Positions 1 through 7,122 are shown, counted from the first letter of the stretch. The stretch: 13,027 nucleotides of DNA from Gammaproteobacteria bacterium (GCA_007571115.1 RKSA01000176.1:1-13027); one strand, 5' to 3'. Program-made: numbers and translations. Notes: generated by a model from the sequence alone, not told the origin.

Positions 1-1287
1 GGCTCAGGCGCGCCAGCCATTCGTAACCTTCACGCTGGTAGGGACGAAGATCGGCCTGCAAGGTGCCTGGCAGGCCGGGGGTGAAGGCTTGGGCCTGTTC
101 GAGGCGTTGCCGTTGCTCGCGCCACGCAGCGTCGGTATCGACCTCGGCTTCGGCGATGACGTCATCGAGAGCGATCACCGCCAGCGGATGCACGCGCACG
201 GAGGCGCCGGACGTCGGCGAGGACAGGCTGCGCAAGTCCTCGAGCTGGCGGCGCAAGGTGCTCGTGAGCGCGAGAAAGCCGCGCTCGCCCATTCTCAGAA
301 AGCGCGATCCGGGGTTTTCATCGAGCAGGGCGAAGATCTGGCGACGAGTTCCGGCTCTTTTTGCACGACTTCGACGGGCTTGCCGCCCTGGTACAGATGC
401 GGATGACCGGCCAGGGCGTGCAAGGAGCCCCAGCCCGCTCTGTAGTGCGATCCCTCCCAATGGTCGTCGTGCCATTCGGCGGCATCGACCGCCGCGCGGT
501 CCTGCTCGGTCAGGCAATCGGCTTGCTCGGGGGACTCGCGCAGCCGCCGCAGCGATAGAACCCGTCCCTTGCTCTCCAGGCTCGCCTCCGGCAGCTTGTC
601 GAACAAGGCGACGGCCTCTTCCAGGCGGCCTTGGAGAATTCGCGCAAAAGCCAGTTCGGCGACGTGCCAGGCCAGGTCGGAACTCAGCTCCTGGCAGGCA
701 TCGAGCAGCGCTTCTGGCGGCAGCAGATTATCGATGGTCTCGGCCAGGGCGCCAATGAGGGCAAAATCGCGAAACCCTTGGGGAATTCCCTCGAGCAGCG
801 AGACTCCTGGAGGATGGGCAAGAAAACGCCAGTTGGCGGACTGCTCGACGTTCAGCCTGTCCTGCAGTTCATCAACGAGCTGCCATTGCCCGGACGCAAC
901 GAGCCAGCGCAGGCGTGCCTGCTCCATGAAACCGTCTTTGCTCCGATAATCGCCAAGCAGCCCTTGGAACTGATCGAAAACGCGTTGCAGGTCGCCTCGC
1001 TGCTGGGCAGCCAAAGTGAACTCGAGGCAGCGGCTGGAATAGGTGGTGAACTCGTGGCGCGAGTTTTCCCACACCAGGTCGGCGTCGAGCAATTCGCGCC
1101 TGGCGCGCTTGACCGTTGCGACGCCGAGCTTGCGCCGCTTCACCCGAACACGAGCACCTTCCAGCAGCCACACGACGAAACTGGCTGACAGGCCGAAGGG
1201 ATAGGTAATTCCGCAGACCTGGGCCACGAGCTGGGCCTCGGGCGACAGGGCGCGATCATTGCTGGCTGGCGGGGAGTCGGAGGGCAC
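1..1287 (-). pseudogene. SNF2-family helicase, frame-disrupted, 3' part beyond window
   Basis: SNF2 helicases are ATP-driven DNA translocases. From a GTG start at 1287-1285 the first frame runs 330 codons to a TGA just before 295. It holds a helical N-terminal region and then, near residues 291-314, a block reading ALAGHPHLYQ...PVEVVQKEPELV, which I recall as typical of long SNF2 proteins. About 13 unrelated residues follow before the stop. A second minus-strand frame is open from about 346 to the window edge. It reads RRQIFALLDENPGSRFLRMG, then a helical stretch, and ends with LRPYQREGYEWLARL, the Q-motif-like entry to the SNF2 ATPase core. Both frames therefore belong to one gene broken near 340-360. 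The Walker motifs lie outside the window. The GTG start is chosen because earlier codons run into the upstream gene; no clear ribosome site is visible. The gene lies 62 bp behind the coiled-coil gene and is probably co-transcribed. It could be a decayed gene, a sequencing or assembly error, or, less likely, a frameshifting gene. Confidence 0.8.
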
Positions 1288-1349
1288 AATGTGCGCAAGT
1301 GTATCGCAACTCGCGAATGATCGGGCACCTGGTGGGCCGCTTGCGAGGC

Positions 1350-3203
1350 TCAGGAGGCGTCGGTTTTCGGATGCCTTCCGATATAGCCGACCACCACCTT
1401 GGCGAGCTGCCCGTCCCAGGTGAAGCCGATGCGGATCGTGTTTCTCGGGTCGCGACGGTTGCCGCGACCGATATGCGGCTGCAAGTCGTAGCGCTTTCCG
1501 CCGACCTTGGTCACGTACCAGTCGGGGTACTTGCCCACGGCGGTTTGCGATTGCCGCGGCGTATACGTCCAGCCCGAACACGCCTTGCGCAGCATCTTGC
1601 GCAATTCCTCGTCGAGGTTGGCGCCGGTGACCGGATGCAACATGCTGTCGCGATAGTCGGTGGCGAGCCAGGCGAGCGCCTTGAAGACCTCGTCGGGTTT
1701 CTGGAAGTCGCTGTTCTCCTGGGACTTGGAGTTGAGCGCAAACAGCAGCTCTCCGGCATAGGTCTTGCCGGCCTGGTCGATCGCGTCCCGGGTGCTGTCG
1801 AGCTGCTCGGCGGAATAGCTGATCTGGTATTCGGCGCGACGTTCCCGCGCGCCATCGGCATCGGCAGGGTCGAGCATCGATTCGGCCTGGGCAAGACGTT
1901 CCCCGAGTTCCTTGACCTGCTCGGTCAGCTTGCCGTTCTCCTTCTCCAGCCTGGGGTAGTGCCTGCGCAACTTGCGCAGCTCGTCGCGTTGCGAGTCATA
2001 GTCGGCCTTGAGCTTGTCGTGCCTCGATTTCGCTTCGCGCAGCTTCTCTTGCGCGGCTGCCAGATCCTCGCTCCCGTCAGTTTCGACCGGTATCGGCTCG
2101 GCAGCGTCGCTTGCAGGCGGTTCGTCGTGTTGCTGTTCGGCGAGAGACTCGCGGACGCTTTCGAGCTCCTCCCGCCAACGTTCGCCAAGCTCGATGATGC
2201 CGTCCTCGCAACGCTGCCTTTCGACTACGCGGCTGCGCTCTTCCTTGAGCGAAGCGGCCTGGGGCCTGAGTTGCTGATACGATTCCATCAGCTCGGTCAA
2301 GTCCTTGATCCAGACTCCAAGGCTGAGCCACATCGCCGACTCCAGCCTTGGTTCCTCCTCGAACGAGGCGAGCAAGGCGCCTTGGCCGAATTCGAGATAG
2401 TCGAGTTCAGCCTGGTACTCCTTGAACGTGGCAGTCAGCAATTCGGCAGCCTTGCGGCCGAAATCCGCAGCAAGACTGTTGCGCCGAGCAATCTGCTCGC
2501 GAGCGAGTTCCCTGAGCGTATCGACAAACACGTCGATTTCTTCCCAAACCTTGCTCATTTCGCCGCAATGAGCGAAATCTTCCAGATGCTCGCGCAGGAT
2601 CCGCGATTCGATGTCGAGCCCGGCGATTTCGCCTGCCAGCGCTGGCACCGCGTTGGCGACGAGGCTCAGCATCAGGCGCGTGTCGAGGGAGTGGTCGGCA
2701 AGAGTGTCCTCCGGGTCGGCATCGGCATCGGGCGCCGGTGCCGCCAATGCCTTGCAATGCAGTTCCCAGTCGTCCTTCTCCCACAATCCGCTCAAGGCGC
2801 CGTTCTTGAAATCGATCTGCCCGGTTTCCAGGCCGCGCTGGGCGAGATACTCCTCGACTTCGGCGCGCAGCGGCTCCTGCGCTTCGCGCCATGCGCGCAA
2901 CACCGCGCCAAGCAGCCGATCGTTGCCGGGAGGGCAGAGGCACTCATCGGCGACTTGGGTCTTGAGCAACTCTGGCGGCGCCTTGCTGCTGCGGGAAAAT
3001 CCCTTGATCGCGATTTCCTGGCACTGGTCGATCACCGCGCACAGGCTTTGCGAGCCTGGCGTGCCGCCGTCCGCGCCACCGGCGAGGGCCTCGACAACGA
3101 CTCGCTCGAACTGTTCGTCGGTAACGACGCGGAAAACCTTGTACAGGGGAACTTCCGCAGAATGGATCGCGGCGGTGATGTCTTCGGGGTTGTCCTTCGT
3201 CAT
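1350..3203 (-). CDS. Coiled-coil protein of unknown function with conserved-looking C-terminal domain
   Basis: The product is an acidic 617-residue protein that I cannot name. It has no signal peptide or membrane segment, so it is probably cytoplasmic. Residues 1-150 look globular, with several cysteines. Residues 165-350 are strongly helical. An acidic, proline-rich linker (about 358-380) leads into a heptad-like coiled coil at about 379-445, rich in E, K, R and L. The last 60 residues form a compact, basic, beta-rich block, including KRYDLQPHIGRG and later IRIGFTWD and VVGYIGRH (about 570-611). This tail looks like a separate conserved domain, possibly nucleic-acid binding or enzymatic, but that is inference. 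ATG at 3203-3201 is the start; the site upstream is weak but a good promoter lies about 30 bp further up. The SNF2 helicase follows on the same strand, and such pairs recur in defence and DNA-repair loci. No toxin or nuclease motif was recognised. Confidence 0.85.
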   Translation of the reverse strand: MTKDNPEDITAAIHSAEVPLYKVFRVVTDEQFERVVVEALAGGADGGTPGSQSLCAVIDQCQEIAIKGFSRSSKAPPELLKTQVADECLCPPGNDRLLGAVLRAWREAQEPLRAEVEEYLAQRGLETGQIDFKNGALSGLWEKDDWELHCKALAAPAPDADADPEDTLADHSLDTRLMLSLVANAVPALAGEIAGLDIESRILREHLEDFAHCGEMSKVWEEIDVFVDTLRELAREQIARRNSLAADFGRKAAELLTATFKEYQAELDYLEFGQGALLASFEEEPRLESAMWLSLGVWIKDLTELMESYQQLRPQAASLKEERSRVVERQRCEDGIIELGERWREELESVRESLAEQQHDEPPASDAAEPIPVETDGSEDLAAAQEKLREAKSRHDKLKADYDSQRDELRKLRRHYPRLEKENGKLTEQVKELGERLAQAESMLDPADADGARERRAEYQISYSAEQLDSTRDAIDQAGKTYAGELLFALNSKSQENSDFQKPDEVFKALAWLATDYRDSMLHPVTGANLDEELRKMLRKACSGWTYTPRQSQTAVGKYPDWYVTKVGGKRYDLQPHIGRGNRRDPRNTIRIGFTWDGQLAKVVVGYIGRHPKTDAS

Positions 3204-3234
3204 GGAAGCGGCACGATCATGGGCGACAAGCGGC

Positions 3235-3264
3235 AGTGTAGCCAGCCCGGCCAGCCCGTGGCAA
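3235..3264 (-). promoter_or_regulatory. Sigma70-like promoter for the coiled-coil/helicase unit
   Basis: Read on the minus strand, TTGCCA (3264-3259) and TACACT (3240-3235) are separated by 18 bp and lie about 30 bp upstream of the ATG of the coiled-coil gene. The 18-bp spacer consists exactly of two tandem copies of a 9-bp unit, GCCAGCCCG on the plus strand (3241-3249 and 3250-3258). The match to the sigma70 consensus is good. Activity is inferred. Confidence 0.5.
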
Positions 3265-3271
3265 GTCGGTG

Positions 3272-3291
3272 CGGCTCGATCATCCGAGCCG
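3272..3291. promoter_or_regulatory. Perfect palindrome between divergent promoters, candidate shared operator
   Basis: CGGCTCG (3272-3278) and CGAGCCG (3285-3291) form a perfect 7-bp inverted repeat with a 6-bp centre, ATCATC. It starts 7 bp beyond the -35 box of the leftward promoter and ends against the TTCCAC -35-like box of the rightward promoter. No T-run follows on either strand, so an intrinsic terminator is unlikely. A regulator binding here could control both directions, but no binding protein can be assigned. Confidence 0.45.
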
Positions 3292-3321
3292 TTCCACTAC
3301 GTGTCGCTCGCCGGTTATCAT
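3292..3321 (+). promoter_or_regulatory. Candidate promoter for the FixH-like/di-heme cytochrome pair
   Basis: TTCCAC (3292-3297) and TATCAT (3316-3321) are separated by 18 bp, placing a transcription start near 3328, about 70 bp before the ATG at 3401. The -35 match is modest and the -10 match fair. The palindrome ending at 3291 abuts the -35 box. Confidence 0.38.
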
Positions 3322-3384
3322 GTTGGCAATGGCATCGCGATTGCACCGGCCCGTGCAAGGCCTGCCAGCCTTGCCGACAAGCTG

Positions 3385-3391
3385 AAGGGAG
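3385..3391 (+). promoter_or_regulatory. Ribosome binding site of the FixH-like gene
   Basis: AAGGGAG lies 9 nt before the ATG at 3401. It supports that start over the in-frame ATG 13 codons later (3440), which has no comparable site and would only shorten the signal-peptide n-region. Confidence 0.6.
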
Positions 3392-3400
3392 ACAGGCAGA

Positions 3401-3865
3401 ATGACTCGATTTCGCAGTGTTCACGGGAAGCCAGTCGCAATGAGCGGCCGCGCCACTGCCAGAGTGTTGCGCCTGTTGCCGGTCGTGCTGGCACTGCTCG
3501 TTGCAACGATGCCAGCGCACTCCGCCGAGGACGCCGACTTTGCATTGACGACTGCGGCAGGCAATCGCCTGCTCATCGTCAGCGAGCTGTCACCGCTGGC
3601 GATCAATCTCATGCACGGCTGGCGGCTGCACCTGCTCGATACTGACGGGAAACCGCTCAGCAAGGCCAGCATCACGGTGCGCGGCGGAATGCCCGAACAT
3701 GACCACGGCCTGCCAACCGAGCCCGCAGTGACCGGAGAACCCGAGCCTGGCGTCTACCTGCTGGCAGGGCTGCGTTTCCACATGCCTGGCCGCTGGCTGC
3801 TCGAATTCGACATTGCACTCGATGGCGGCGCCGCAGACAGCGCCAGCCTCGCTTTCGAATTGTGA
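3401..3865 (+). CDS. Secreted FixH/YtkA-like domain protein
   Basis: This is a 154-residue precursor. A long basic n-region and a hydrophobic core (about 22-37) end in AHSA, with likely signal-peptidase cleavage after residue 42, giving a periplasmic protein of about 112 residues. The mature part fits the small Ig-like YtkA/FixH domain: GKPLSKASITVRGGMPEHDHG (split at about 83-103), then GVYLLAGLRFHMPGRW (117-132). Residues M97, H100, H102, H127 and M128 form a Met/His set that could bind copper, as in periplasmic copper chaperones; this is inference. The stop codon overlaps the next start by 4 bp (GTGA), so translation with the di-heme cytochrome is probably coupled and the two likely work together. 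The role could be metal delivery, assembly of the cytochrome, or being its protein substrate. The domain assignment comes from sequence pattern only. Confidence 0.8.
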   Translation: MTRFRSVHGKPVAMSGRATARVLRLLPVVLALLVATMPAHSAEDADFALTTAAGNRLLIVSELSPLAINLMHGWRLHLLDTDGKPLSKASITVRGGMPEHDHGLPTEPAVTGEPEPGVYLLAGLRFHMPGRWLLEFDIALDGGAADSASLAFEL

Positions 3866-5121
3866 GCAAGGGCGCTCTGGCAATCGGCGCGATGCTGGCG
3901 CTCGCCGCGCTCGTCTGGTGGTTGGCGCCAGCTCGCCTGCCCGAGACATGGAGCGAACAGGAAGCGGCGTTGATCGCCTCGCTTTCGCTTGCCACCCTGT
4001 CCGAGCTGCCAGCGGACCCGAGCAATGCGGTCGCCGACGACGAACGCGCTGCGAGACTGGGGCAGCGGCTTTTCTTTGATCGCCGCCTGAGCACCAATGG
4101 CGCCATCTCCTGCGCGAGCTGCCACCGGCCCGAACTGTCGTTCAGCGACGGCTTGCCCGTCGCGGTCGGCACCGGAGTCGGCGAGCGGCACACGCCGAGC
4201 CTGATCGGCATTGCCTTCAGTCCCTGGCTGTACTGGGATGGTCGCCGGGACAGCCAATGGGCCCAGGCGCTGGCACCAATGGAAACGCATTTCGAACAGG
4301 GCGCGGGGCGCACCGCAGTCGTCCGGCTGCTCGCCTCGGAGCAACAGTACCGATCAGCCTATGAAGAGATTTTTGCTGCGCTGCCTGCCGCCGACCGGCT
4401 GCCAGCGGCGGCCTCGCCGCTCGGCAACGCCGTCGAGCGGGAAAACTGGCGCAGCCTCGACCCGGAGCTGCGAGCTGCGGTCAACCGCGCCTTTGCCAAC
4501 GCTGGCAAGGCGCTGGCGGCGTATCAACGCAAACTGCTGCCAGGCCGGTCGCGTTTTGACGACTATGCCGACGCGGTAGCTCGCGACCGGGCAGTCCTGC
4601 CCCAAGAGGATTGGCTCAGCCGCGACGAGATCGCCGGCCTGGGCGTGTTCATCGGTACCGGGCAATGCATCAACTGTCACAACGGACCGCTGTTTTCCAA
4701 CCACGACTTTCACAACACCGGCATTCTCCCCGCCTCCGGGCAGATGCCTTCGATGGGGCGCTACGACGGCATCAGCCTGGCGCGACAGGATCCTTTCAAT
4801 TGCCTCGGCGAGTTCAGCGACGCCGAACCCGGGCAGTGCATGGAGCTTCGCTTCGCCAACGACGGCAGCGAACTCGCCGGCGCACACAAGACTCCAGGCC
4901 TGCGCACTGCCTCGCGAACGGCGCCATACATGCACGCGGGACAGATCGCGACCCTGGCCGAGGTCATGCAACACTACAACGAGGCGCCCGTCGCGATGCT
5001 CGGGCATAACGAGGCCAAGCCGCTGGGCCTTGCGCCGCGACAACTGCGGCAACTCGAAGCCTTTCTCGGTTCCCTCGAGGCGCCTGTCGCCACGGCGCAA
5101 CAGTGGCTTGCAGCCCCATAG
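3862..5121 (+). CDS. Di-heme cytochrome c peroxidase / MauG-family protein
   Basis: The 419-residue product begins with a hydrophobic signal or anchor (about 5-22), placing it in the periplasm. Two covalent haem sites are visible: CASCH at 84-88 and CINCH at 269-273. The family signature LYWDGR (123-128) carries the tryptophan expected between the haems, and a C-terminal TAPYMHAG (353-360) matches the end of the family's second domain. Bacterial cytochrome c peroxidases reduce hydrogen peroxide with electrons from small cytochromes, while MauG and MbnH relatives oxidise residues in partner proteins. The sequence alone does not decide between these. An extra cysteine pair, C314 and C326, could form a disulfide near the second haem. 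The GTG start at 3862 overlaps the upstream stop (GTGA), and no separate ribosome site is evident, consistent with translational coupling. The OxyR-like gene lies 121 bp downstream, and peroxide is the plausible common theme. Confidence 0.92.
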   Translation: MSKGALAIGAMLALAALVWWLAPARLPETWSEQEAALIASLSLATLSELPADPSNAVADDERAARLGQRLFFDRRLSTNGAISCASCHRPELSFSDGLPVAVGTGVGERHTPSLIGIAFSPWLYWDGRRDSQWAQALAPMETHFEQGAGRTAVVRLLASEQQYRSAYEEIFAALPAADRLPAAASPLGNAVERENWRSLDPELRAAVNRAFANAGKALAAYQRKLLPGRSRFDDYADAVARDRAVLPQEDWLSRDEIAGLGVFIGTGQCINCHNGPLFSNHDFHNTGILPASGQMPSMGRYDGISLARQDPFNCLGEFSDAEPGQCMELRFANDGSELAGAHKTPGLRTASRTAPYMHAGQIATLAEVMQHYNEAPVAMLGHNEAKPLGLAPRQLRQLEAFLGSLEAPVATAQQWLAAP

Positions 5122-5183
5122 CGAGCTTTTTCCAGCGCGGTGCCGTCAAGGCTGCACGGTTACATTTTTCTTGCATGGAAATG

Positions 5184-5192
5184 TGGTAGCAT
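5184..5192 (+). promoter_or_regulatory. Possible extended -10 element before the LysR-type gene
   Basis: TGGTAGCAT fits the extended -10 pattern (TGn followed by TAnnnT), about 50 bp before the LysR ATG. No convincing -35 box sits at the normal distance; an AT-rich stretch (5160-5170) lies upstream. The rest of the 121-bp gap after the cytochrome gene shows nothing else clear. Confidence 0.3.
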
Positions 5193-5229
5193 CGCCCACC
5201 GAGTATTCAGTTGCTTGAACGGTTCAGGC

Positions 5230-5235
5230 AGGGGG
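5230..5235 (+). promoter_or_regulatory. Ribosome binding site of the LysR-type gene
   Basis: AGGGGG lies 7 nt before the ATG at 5243 and fixes the start, which agrees with the usual LysR N-terminus (helix-turn-helix beginning within the first ten residues). Confidence 0.6.
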
Positions 5236-5242
5236 TCAGCAA

Positions 5243-6181
5243 ATGCCCGTCACGTTGCGGCAGCTTCGCTATTTCGACGCGGTCGTGAAACAAGGCTCGT
5301 TCGCGCGGGCCGCAGAAAGCGTCTTCATTTCCCAGCCGGCCCTTTCCTTCCAGGTCCGCGAGCTGGAAACGATTCTCGGCCTGACCCTGTTCGAGCGCGA
5401 CCATCACGGCGTGGCGCTCACTGCTGCAGGGCGGAAAATCCACACGCAGATACTGCGAGTGCTCGACGAGACGCTATTGCTCGAAACCATGGGCAAACGC
5501 TCCAAGGAAGCCCGTTTCAACATCTTTCTGGGGATCGTTTCGACACTTTCCACCTACATCATCCCCGGCTTGCACGAGCAAGTGCAAAAAGCCGAGAAAC
5601 GCCTCGACCTCACCATTACCGAGGGCAACAGCGAGAAATTGCTCGCCAAGCTGCTGGCCGGACATCTTGACGCCGCCATCCTTTCCCTTCCCGTGGGCAT
5701 GCTCGAACTGACCGAAAGGAAGTTGTTCGAGGACCAGTTCGTGCTCGCAGGCAACACCACCAGGCTTGCCTCGTATCGCAATCAGGCCGACGGCCTGGCA
5801 GTGGAGAACCTGTCGAAATCGGATATCGGCCCGCTACTTGCCTTGAGCGAAGGCCATTGCCTTGGCGACCAGGTGCTTGGCGCGTGTTCGATGCGCACGT
5901 CGGAAGCCGTTCGCCGGAGCATGGAATCGCTTGCCAGCGTCGCTCGCCTGGCGAGCATGGGAGTCGGGCTGACCCTGATTCCCGAAACCGCAGTCGCTGC
6001 CGAACGCGCCGCTTCCCCGGAACTCCATTTTCTGCGCCTCGCGGAACCCGCGCCCCGGCGCGACATCGGGCTCGTCTATCGCGTCGCTTTCAACGACCAG
6101 GACTGGATCGAGCCGATCGCCAAGGCAACCGAGTCCGTCGGCCAAAGCCTGATCGAACAGTCAGGTTCCTTGATTGATTGA
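5243..6181 (+). CDS. LysR-family transcriptional regulator, OxyR-like
   Basis: The product is 312 residues, the normal length for LysR regulators (OxyR is about 305). The N-terminal winged helix-turn-helix is typical: LRQLRYFDAVVKQGSFARAA (5-24) and SQPALSFQVRELE (30-42). A linker helix and a periplasmic-binding-protein-like sensor domain follow (about 90-300). The key observation is SEGHCLGDQVLGAC (202-215), which matches the redox loop of OxyR. C206 and C215 have the same spacing as C199 and C208 in E. coli OxyR, which form a disulfide on peroxide exposure. The arginine two residues after C199 in OxyR is glycine here. The region after the loop (SMESLASVARLASMGVGLTL) also fits OxyR. It lies between the di-heme peroxidase and nadC on the same strand, so it may regulate neighbours in response to peroxide; targets are inferred. 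It could be a true OxyR or a paralogue with changed sensitivity. Confidence 0.93.
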   Translation: MPVTLRQLRYFDAVVKQGSFARAAESVFISQPALSFQVRELETILGLTLFERDHHGVALTAAGRKIHTQILRVLDETLLLETMGKRSKEARFNIFLGIVSTLSTYIIPGLHEQVQKAEKRLDLTITEGNSEKLLAKLLAGHLDAAILSLPVGMLELTERKLFEDQFVLAGNTTRLASYRNQADGLAVENLSKSDIGPLLALSEGHCLGDQVLGACSMRTSEAVRRSMESLASVARLASMGVGLTLIPETAVAAERAASPELHFLRLAEPAPRRDIGLVYRVAFNDQDWIEPIAKATESVGQSLIEQSGSLID

Positions 6182-6201
6182 GTTCGCCGGAACGCCAGGA
6201 C

Positions 6202-7047
6202 ATGGCTCGGGGCATGGGCCAAGGCATGATCGAGGACATCACCGGGAACGTCCGGCGGGCCCTTGCCGAGGACGTCGGCTCTGGAGACATCAGCGCAGCA
6301 TTGCTCGATCCCGACGCGACCGCCACGGGTCGGACCATCGCGCGGGAGGCGACGGTGTCCTGCGGCCGGCCCTGGGTCGACGAGGTCTATCGCCAGCTCG
6401 GCCTCGCAGCGGCGCCCGAGTGGCGCTTTGACGAAGGCGAACCCGTCGCAGCCGGCTCGGTGCTGTATACGGTGCGCGGCAATGCCCGCGCCCTGCTCAC
6501 TGCCGAACGCAGCGCTCTCAATTTCCTGCAACTGCTTTGCGGAGTCGCCGCGCAAAGCCGAAGGCTCGCGGACCTCGTCGCCCATACCGGCTGCGAGCTG
6601 CTCGATACGCGCAAGACCTTGCCCGGCTTGCGCATCGCGCAAAAATACGCGGTTCGCGTCGGCGGCTGCCGCAATCACCGCCTGGGGCTGCACGACGGCT
6701 ACCTGCTCAAGGAAAACCACATTCGCGCCAGCGGCAGCATCGCTGCGGCGATCAGCCGCGCCCGGGCCTTGCTGCCTGACCAGCCCGTTGCGGTCGAAGT
6801 TCGCGATCAGGCGGAACTCGAACAGGCGGTCAGCGCCGACGCCGACAGCGTCATGCTCGACAATTTCAGCCTCGGGCAACTTCGCGAGGCCGTGGCCTGG
6901 ACCGACGGCCGCTGCAAGCTCGAAGCCTCGGGAGGCATCAGCGAGGCGAGCCTGGTGACGGTGGCGGAAACTGGTGTCGACCACGTCTCGCTAGGCATGC
7001 TGACCAAGCATTGCCGCGCTGCGGACCTTTCGTTCCTGCTCGATTGA
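6202..7047 (+). CDS. nadC: Nicotinate-nucleotide pyrophosphorylase (quinolinate phosphoribosyltransferase)
   Basis: The enzyme converts quinolinate and PRPP to nicotinate mononucleotide, CO2 and pyrophosphate in de novo NAD synthesis, in the cytoplasm. With the start at 6202 it has 281 residues, the usual size. Family blocks appear in order: ALAEDVGSGDIS (20-31), TAERSALNFLQ (100-110), DTRKTLPGLR (135-144), NHRLGLHDG..LLKENH (158-173), VAVEV (196-200), VMLDN (217-221), EASGGI (241-246) and GVDHVSLGMLTK (258-269). In the EVE-type block the first glutamate is alanine, while the second (E199) is kept. The start is uncertain. A TTG at 6178 overlapping the lysR stop, and ATGs at 6202, 6214 and 6226, are all in frame and none has a clear ribosome site. 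6202 best matches the N-terminal length I recall for gammaproteobacterial NadC. It directly follows the LysR gene and is probably co-transcribed with it. Confidence 0.93.
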   Translation: MARGMGQGMIEDITGNVRRALAEDVGSGDISAALLDPDATATGRTIAREATVSCGRPWVDEVYRQLGLAAAPEWRFDEGEPVAAGSVLYTVRGNARALLTAERSALNFLQLLCGVAAQSRRLADLVAHTGCELLDTRKTLPGLRIAQKYAVRVGGCRNHRLGLHDGYLLKENHIRASGSIAAAISRARALLPDQPVAVEVRDQAELEQAVSADADSVMLDNFSLGQLREAVAWTDGRCKLEASGGISEASLVTVAETGVDHVSLGMLTKHCRAADLSFLLD

Positions 7048-7058
7048 GCCAACCATAT

Positions 7059-7101
7059 GCCAACAGCGAGCGTGCCGGCAACAAGAGGCCAACAGCAAGC
7101 G
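7059..7101 (+). repeat. Two near-identical 14-bp direct repeats upstream of the receptor promoter
   Basis: GCCAACAGCGAGCG (7059-7072) and GCCAACAGCAAGCG (7088-7101) match at 13 of 14 bases, 29 bp apart start to start. Shorter GCCAAC/GGCAAC copies occur at 7048 and 7077, so the spacings are 11, 18 and 11 bp. They end about 22 bp before the candidate -35 box, where an activator could bind. Confidence 0.45.
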
Positions 7102-7122
7102 CAACAAAACCGTTTCCAGCTA

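Noticed and set aside
340..366. Programmed -1 frameshifting at the A5 run in the helicase gene
   Set aside because: AAA could re-pair after a -1 slip, but the run is short, there is no tandem slippery heptamer and no evident downstream stimulator; decay or sequence error is more likely.
3329..3385. Possible 18-residue leader peptide before the FixH-like gene
   Set aside because: The short frame lacks a convincing ribosome site and has no stem-loop arrangement or regulatory codon run; chance is enough to explain it.
1299..3404. A 701-codon open frame on the plus strand opposite the coiled-coil gene
   Set aside because: It is a mirror of the minus-strand gene in GC-rich DNA. The minus-strand product has a coherent coiled coil and domain tail, a promoter and a start, while the plus product shows no domain pattern and runs through the divergent promoter region.
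5104..5131. Possible terminator after the di-heme cytochrome gene (GGCT/AGCC stem, then TTTTT)
   Set aside because: The stem is only 4 bp, lies partly inside the coding end and is separated from the T-run by about 12 nt, so it is too weak to call.
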